From assembly GCA_964627935.1 (NCBI GenBank), contig CAZVLB010000014.1, positions 1 through 64,000 on the forward strand: a stretch of 64,000 bases of DNA, in the 5' to 3' direction. A model generated the notes under the pieces. The model was not told where the DNA came from. It saw nothing but the letters and a program-made list of their open reading frames with translations, and did no database searches. Source of the stretch: JAABVY01 sp964627935 (GTDB lineage Bacteria; Zixibacteria; MSB-5A5; JAABVY01). Of this stretch, positions 60,306-64,000 are shown piece after piece. Position numbers and translations under genes: made by a program. Position 1 is the stretch's first letter. Each line of letters begins with the position of its first letter.

Positions 60306-62510
60306 TCAACGCTCGGCAATTTTGCGACGCTTCACAAATGCCATCACCGATCCCAGGACTATTACCACGCCGCCGAACCAGACCAGGTTGATCATCGGCT
60401 TTTTGGAAATCTCCAGCACCAGGTCACCGACTCCGACTACATCGATGACTACCTGGCCCTGATCCGCATTGATGCGATCAAGGTAAATCTTATAATCGCT
60501 GTCCGGGATATCGGCATAACCGGCATCCTGGACCATCTGCGGATTGGGATAGAAATACGGCACCACATTCTGAGTCTCGCCGTTATGCGTGACCTCAAGT
60601 ACCGCCCCCACTTTCATCGCTCCGCCCGACGCATGTTCTCCGATCCGAAATTCATTGAACTTGATTTCATATCCAAATGCGCTATTGGACTCTCCTTTGG
60701 ACAATGTCAGCGTGGTGTAATCCGGAATATACCTTTGCGGGGCGAAATATGTATCATAAAAAACCGATTTATGAATGTATGGATTGATGACAGTCTGGCC
60801 GGAATAGGGATCCTGATAAAATGCAGGCCTGGCAGTATAGCTTTCACCGCCGCTGCTGACTGCCAGCTTGACCTTGTTATCCGGGCTGAAGAAATTAGTA
60901 CCGATACCCTCGAAACGGCAATGCATATCCAGCACCTCGGCAACCTTCTCGCTTTCCAGCTTGATAACACCGCTGGATTTTGCAAATCCGCTCGATACAA
61001 CGAAGCCGATCAGTATCAGGCCAAAACCGATATGGGTGATATTTCCCGCTGACCCCAATACTGACTTGTGTTGCATCGACAGTATCGCCAGGATATTGGC
61101 CATGATTGCCAGAAAGGCCGAAAATACCAGTGCCAGCACCGAAGCCTGCCTGACTCCCAGTATAAATGATACCACAGTTGCGATCGCGGCCAGCACCAGG
61201 GCTATGATAAACTTCCTGATAAAAACATTCAGCTTGTTGGTATAGAAAATATACAGCGATGATATGGCTGCCAGTATGGCCATGATTATCCCGATTGGCA
61301 TGGCCACCGAGTTATAAAACTGCTGATCAACACTGGAGGGATTTCCTATCAATGTTGTAAACAGCGGCGATGATGTCCCTACCCAGGTCAATACGGCCAG
61401 AAGTATCGTAAACAGCGCACCAAGTATGATAAGGGTCTCGAACCACATCTGGCTCTGAGGTTGATCACTTACCTGCTTTGGCTGTTTGAGTGACTTTAAT
61501 CTTGTCAGGAACAGCACAAGCCCCAGCAGGAAAAATCCGGCCATGAATATAACCATGACCCAGTACAGAACCTTGCCCGGCGCGACAAACGAATGCACGG
61601 AGAATTCCTGCAGGATTCCGCTGCGGGTCAGGAATGTGCCATAGAGAACCAGTAGAAATCCAATTATTGCCAGCCCCAGGTTGGTCTTGCGCAATGTGCC
61701 CCTTTTGCGTTCGATCAGAAGGCCATGTATCAATGCCAGGTTGGTCAGCCAGGGGATCAGCGATGAATTCTCGACCGGGTCCCAGGCCCAGTAACCGCCC
61801 CAACCGAGCGTTTCATAGGCCCAGTAGCCGCCCAGAAAAATCCCCAGCCCCAGTATTGCGCCGGAAATCAATGACCATGGAAACACTTTGGTCGACCAGT
61901 TGGAATAATCTCGTGCAGACAGGGCCGCCAATGCATAGGCAAAAGGCACGGCCAGGAGAGTGTAACCGACAAATACAATCGGCGGATGAATCACCATCCA
62001 GAAATTCTGTAAAAGCGGATTAAGTCCGCGCCCATCCTGCAATGGCAGATGCGCCGCCGGTATGCCCATCGCTTCCGTATCGAGCGGCTTAAAGGGCGAT
62101 TTCACCAACAGCAGCACCATTAGAAAAACAGTCGTCAACAGATAAAAGAACATCAGCTTGTTGCGATGCTCCCATTTCGATTTATACAGGAACAGCCCGA
62201 CAATCACCGCCATCATGAGCCAGAGTACGAATGTACCGGTCTGCCCGGCCCAAAATGTGGAAAGAAGCAATGGGAAACTCAGGCTGTTAGACGAATAACT
62301 GTAAACATATTCGAGTTCGTAATTGTGCGATAGAATTTGTGAAAGGAAAAAGAGCGACAGGACAACAGCCAGGATCACAAACATCTGGTAAATCGCCGCG
62401 GCACCCTTTTCATATTCAGGCTTTCTGAATGCGGCCATGGCGTAGTAGGCTACACTTGCGAAACATGTCAATGCGGTCAGTACAAGAAGAATATTGCCGA
62501 CTATGATCAT
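60306..62510 (-). CDS. ccmF: Cytochrome c heme lyase subunit CcmF
   Basis: The 734-residue inner-membrane protein has about 14 helices and the heme-handling motif WGGYWAWDPVENSSLIPWL (near residues 235-253). External-loop histidine sites lie at NFWMVIHPPIVFVGYTLLAVP (near 166-186) and SVHSFVAPGKVLYWVMV (near 310-326). A periplasmic domain lies between the last two helices (about 515-700). CcmF joins heme from CcmE to the CXXCH of apocytochromes. Length is slightly above the usual 640-680. The ATG overlaps the ccmE stop by 4 nt. Confidence 0.95.
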   Translation of the reverse strand: MIIVGNILLVLTALTCFASVAYYAMAAFRKPEYEKGAAAIYQMFVILAVVLSLFFLSQILSHNYELEYVYSYSSNSLSFPLLLSTFWAGQTGTFVLWLMMAVIVGLFLYKSKWEHRNKLMFFYLLTTVFLMVLLLVKSPFKPLDTEAMGIPAAHLPLQDGRGLNPLLQNFWMVIHPPIVFVGYTLLAVPFAYALAALSARDYSNWSTKVFPWSLISGAILGLGIFLGGYWAYETLGWGGYWAWDPVENSSLIPWLTNLALIHGLLIERKRGTLRKTNLGLAIIGFLLVLYGTFLTRSGILQEFSVHSFVAPGKVLYWVMVIFMAGFFLLGLVLFLTRLKSLKQPKQVSDQPQSQMWFETLIILGALFTILLAVLTWVGTSSPLFTTLIGNPSSVDQQFYNSVAMPIGIIMAILAAISSLYIFYTNKLNVFIRKFIIALVLAAIATVVSFILGVRQASVLALVFSAFLAIMANILAILSMQHKSVLGSAGNITHIGFGLILIGFVVSSGFAKSSGVIKLESEKVAEVLDMHCRFEGIGTNFFSPDNKVKLAVSSGGESYTARPAFYQDPYSGQTVINPYIHKSVFYDTYFAPQRYIPDYTTLTLSKGESNSAFGYEIKFNEFRIGEHASGGAMKVGAVLEVTHNGETQNVVPYFYPNPQMVQDAGYADIPDSDYKIYLDRINADQGQVVIDVVGVGDLVLEISKKPMINLVWFGGVVIVLGSVMAFVKRRKIAER

Positions 62511-62914
62511 ATGGATTTATCCTCGTTGTAGAATTCCAGTTGACTCTCATCTTCAACTTCTCCCTCATATTTGGAGGGGCATTTTAAAAGCAATTGATCG
62601 GCCTGAAAATGATCACCCTTCCATTCGCCGGCGCATGTGGCCTGCTGTGCATATTCGAAATTAGAGGGAACCACCCCGCTGTATACTACCGGAAGTTCCT
62701 CGCCCTCTTCATTTTTTATAGTGAATGATAAAACCAGGCTGGAACTGTCGAAATCTATTTTTTCCGGTATTATGGTACCGAAGACCTGCACCCGTTCACC
62801 GCTCCGTGCATTCTCAAAGCCGACATGCGGCGAACAGGAACGGACCATGGATGAGAACATTAAGGCGCCGAATGCACCCACAATCACCAGCACAATTATC
62901 ACGCGTTTGGACAT
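62507..62914 (-). CDS. ccmE: Periplasmic heme chaperone CcmE (Cys variant)
   Basis: The 135-residue protein has an N-terminal membrane anchor (VIIVLVIVGAFGALMFSSMV) and an OB-fold domain (VFGTIIPEKIDFDSSSLVLSF, VVYSGVVPSNF). The heme-binding motif, HXXXY in E. coli, reads KCPSKY here: Cys112 and Tyr116, i.e. CXXXY (codon TGC verified). This variant is known from Desulfovibrio and archaeal CcmE. The gene begins directly after the ccmD stop codon and is co-translated with ccmF. Confidence 0.93.
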   Translation of the reverse strand: MSKRVIIVLVIVGAFGALMFSSMVRSCSPHVGFENARSGERVQVFGTIIPEKIDFDSSSLVLSFTIKNEEGEELPVVYSGVVPSNFEYAQQATCAGEWKGDHFQADQLLLKCPSKYEGEVEDESQLEFYNEDKSI

Positions 62915-63022
62915 CTACTGTTTCTCCAACTTTTTTAGTCTTATATCTATACGCATGATTATGGCAAATATGCCAAGCCAAACGATTAAATTTGCGACCA
63001 TGATGTAAATCAAGCTATTCAT
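62915..63022 (-). CDS. ccmD: CcmD-like small heme-exporter subunit
   Basis: This 35-residue ORF sits exactly between ccmC and ccmE. ATG 63022 overlaps the ccmC stop by 8 nt and TAG 62917-62915 abuts the ccmE start. The product has one membrane helix (LIYIMVANLIVWLGIFAIIM) and a basic tail RIDIRLKKLEKQ, the normal CcmD topology and position. CcmD is needed to release holo-CcmE from CcmABC. Sequence conservation in this family is low, so place and topology carry the call. Confidence 0.88.
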   Translation of the reverse strand: MNSLIYIMVANLIVWLGIFAIIMRIDIRLKKLEKQ

Positions 63023-63701
63023 AGTTTTTCTCCATGCGAATGCACTCAACCGATCCAATGCGCCACCTCAGGCTGAACAGCCAGAAATATAACAGCACAA
63101 ACGCAAGCAATGATCCAAAAAATATAACTGCCACAGTACCGCCCAGGGCGATTTTGCCCTCCGCGATAATAGTCCCCCTGGGATGCAATGATTGATAGAG
63201 TCGTGGAACTATAAATCCGAATGTCGGCACCGCAATAAATGCCAGGATGGCATATACAGCCGAAAATGATCCGCGCCGTTCCTCCGGCTCAACCGCGCTT
63301 CTAAGCGCAAAATAAGCGCCATAGACCACCAAAAGTACCACAATCGAGGTCTGGCGAATATCCCAGTTCCAGAATGCGCCCCAGGCTATCCGTGCAAAGA
63401 TTGCGCCGGTTAATGTTGCCAGTATACCGAATACGAGACCCATCTCGGCCGACGATGCCGCCTTAATATCATCCACAGGATTGCCGCTGCGCAGGTATCT
63501 GATCGAATAGACCATGTTTACGAAAAAGGCCAGGAAACTGACGATTGCGCAGGGCACGTGATAATAGAAAATACGGAATTCATCACCATAACCGGGCACC
63601 GGCCTGGGCGTTATAAAAGAAAGCACAATAATCAGGCAGAACAAAATGCATATAAATGCCTTGATGATTATTGCCTCATTTTTCGCAAAGATCGATTCCA
63701 T
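63015..63701 (-). CDS. ccmC: Heme transporter subunit CcmC
   Basis: The 228-residue protein has six membrane helices and the heme motif WGAFWNWDIRQTSIVVLLVV (near residues 108-127). External-loop histidines lie at FRIFYYHVPCAIVSFLAF (near 43-60) and LYQSLHPRGTIIAEG (near 169-183). CcmC presents heme to CcmE together with CcmABD. It lies in the standard ccmBCDEF order. It starts 27 nt after ccmB. Confidence 0.95.
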   Translation of the reverse strand: MESIFAKNEAIIIKAFICILFCLIIVLSFITPRPVPGYGDEFRIFYYHVPCAIVSFLAFFVNMVYSIRYLRSGNPVDDIKAASSAEMGLVFGILATLTGAIFARIAWGAFWNWDIRQTSIVVLLVVYGAYFALRSAVEPEERRGSFSAVYAILAFIAVPTFGFIVPRLYQSLHPRGTIIAEGKIALGGTVAVIFFGSLLAFVLLYFWLFSLRWRIGSVECIRMEKNYE

Positions 63702-63728
63702 ATTAATCAGGTTAAATCATTTGTGGGT

Positions 63729-64000
63729 TTAATTGTTCCAGATATAATCAAATAAGAGATAGGACACAGCCGTCACTATCACCGGATATCCGATCAGGAT
63801 CTTGAGCGAATCGGCCAGCCGTGTACCCTGATCGGGGCCGCCCAGGCAAATGCCGGTGGCGGATATCGCTACCAATAACAGGGGCAGCATGAGCGGAAAA
63901 GATAAAATGGCGAACAAGGCACCCCTGACATTAGCCTTGGATACAATTGCCGCTGTTATTGTCGAGGTAGCACTCAAACCGATAACTCCCAATCCTGTAA
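63729..64000 (-). CDS. ccmB: Heme exporter protein CcmB, C-terminal part
   Basis: The frame is open to the window edge, so the gene's 5' part is missing. The visible 89 residues hold the C-terminal half: GLSATSTITAAIVSKANVRG, a long hydrophobic segment ALFAILSFPLMLPLLLVAIS, and the last helix LKILIGYPVIVTAVSYLLFD. This matches the end of CcmB, the membrane subunit of the CcmAB heme-handling ABC transporter. A TTG at 63992 could look like a start but is internal. The position directly upstream of ccmC agrees. Confidence 0.92.
   Translation of the reverse strand, partial: TGLGVIGLSATSTITAAIVSKANVRGALFAILSFPLMLPLLLVAISATGICLGGPDQGTRLADSLKILIGYPVIVTAVSYLLFDYIWNN

Noticed and set aside
1..64000. 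CRISPR arrays, prophage, insertion sequences, antiphage cassettes
   Set aside because: No regularly spaced repeats, integrase, transposase, phage structural genes or known defence genes were seen in the translations or intergenic regions.

Overview
The window looks like one contiguous chromosome piece of a free-living Gram-negative bacterium at about 47-48% G+C. Outer-membrane genes are plentiful: Omp85/TamA and TamB, a TolC-type channel, FadL/PorV-like barrels, a late lipid A acyltransferase and a heptosyltransferase. It also carries System I cytochrome c maturation (ccm), lipoproteins with heme motifs, and a few promoters resembling the TTG-N19-TAnnTTTG type of Bacteroidetes. Together these suggest a lineage near the FCB superphylum, perhaps a candidate phylum such as Zixibacteria. 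That assignment is inference: only about 57 nt of 16S rRNA are present.

Layout. 1-300: the 5' end, leader and promoter of a leftward rRNA operon. About 421-737: a GC-rich, hairpin-dense block without a credible gene. 762-835: tRNA-Thr(CGT), followed by a GNAT acetyltransferase. 1493-1802: a complete small minus-strand transcription unit encoding a short membrane protein whose frame is broken by one base. 1940-14696: a nine-gene leftward polysaccharide cluster (four glycosyltransferases, an AlgD-like dehydrogenase, an asparagine synthase-like amidotransferase, a heparinase II/III-type lyase, a PaaK/CapK-like ligase and a TIM-barrel isomerase). 14978-24376: scattered single genes, including an MgtC-like protein, a 4-hydroxybutyryl-CoA dehydratase-like protein with altered active-site residues, a heme-motif lipoprotein, a SpoIIE/RsbU-type phosphatase, a CPBP protease and a TolC-like protein. 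24431-31150: a leftward run AsmA, CysE, MA-type peptidase, LpxL-like, GT9 and PfkB kinase. 31212-36118: a metallo-hydrolase, a membrane protein, and a regulator-IscS-MnmA set behind a palindromic operator. 36214-43001: a class I glutamine amidotransferase-like hydrolase, TamA, TamB and an AhpD-like protein. 43145-45571: ECF sigma factor, zinc-finger anti-sigma factor and an HtrA-PDZ protein that has lost its entire catalytic triad. 45729-50483: a DUF401 permease, a nitroreductase and a three-gene envelope operon. 50558-55804: creatininase-like, DUF2064, CcdA, degenerate receiver, rhomboid, CoA-binding protein and thioredoxin. 56075-64000: a 1395-residue BadF-type ATPase and ccmF-E-D-C-B.

Several parts fit together. 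CcdA, thioredoxin and CcmBCDEF supply the machinery needed by the two lipoproteins with CX3CH or CXXCH motifs. The Rrf2 regulator, cysteine desulfurase and MnmA link sulfur supply to tRNA thiolation. TamA/TamB, AsmA and the ECF-controlled pseudo-protease are all envelope-biogenesis functions. No CRISPR array, phage, insertion sequence or conventional antiphage island was seen. The most unusual items are the pseudo-HtrA/ECF operon, the 4-hydroxybutyryl-CoA dehydratase-like protein with Tyr in place of the cluster His, the frame-broken small membrane gene, the AhpD-like gene without a standard start codon, and the operator before the Rrf2 gene.
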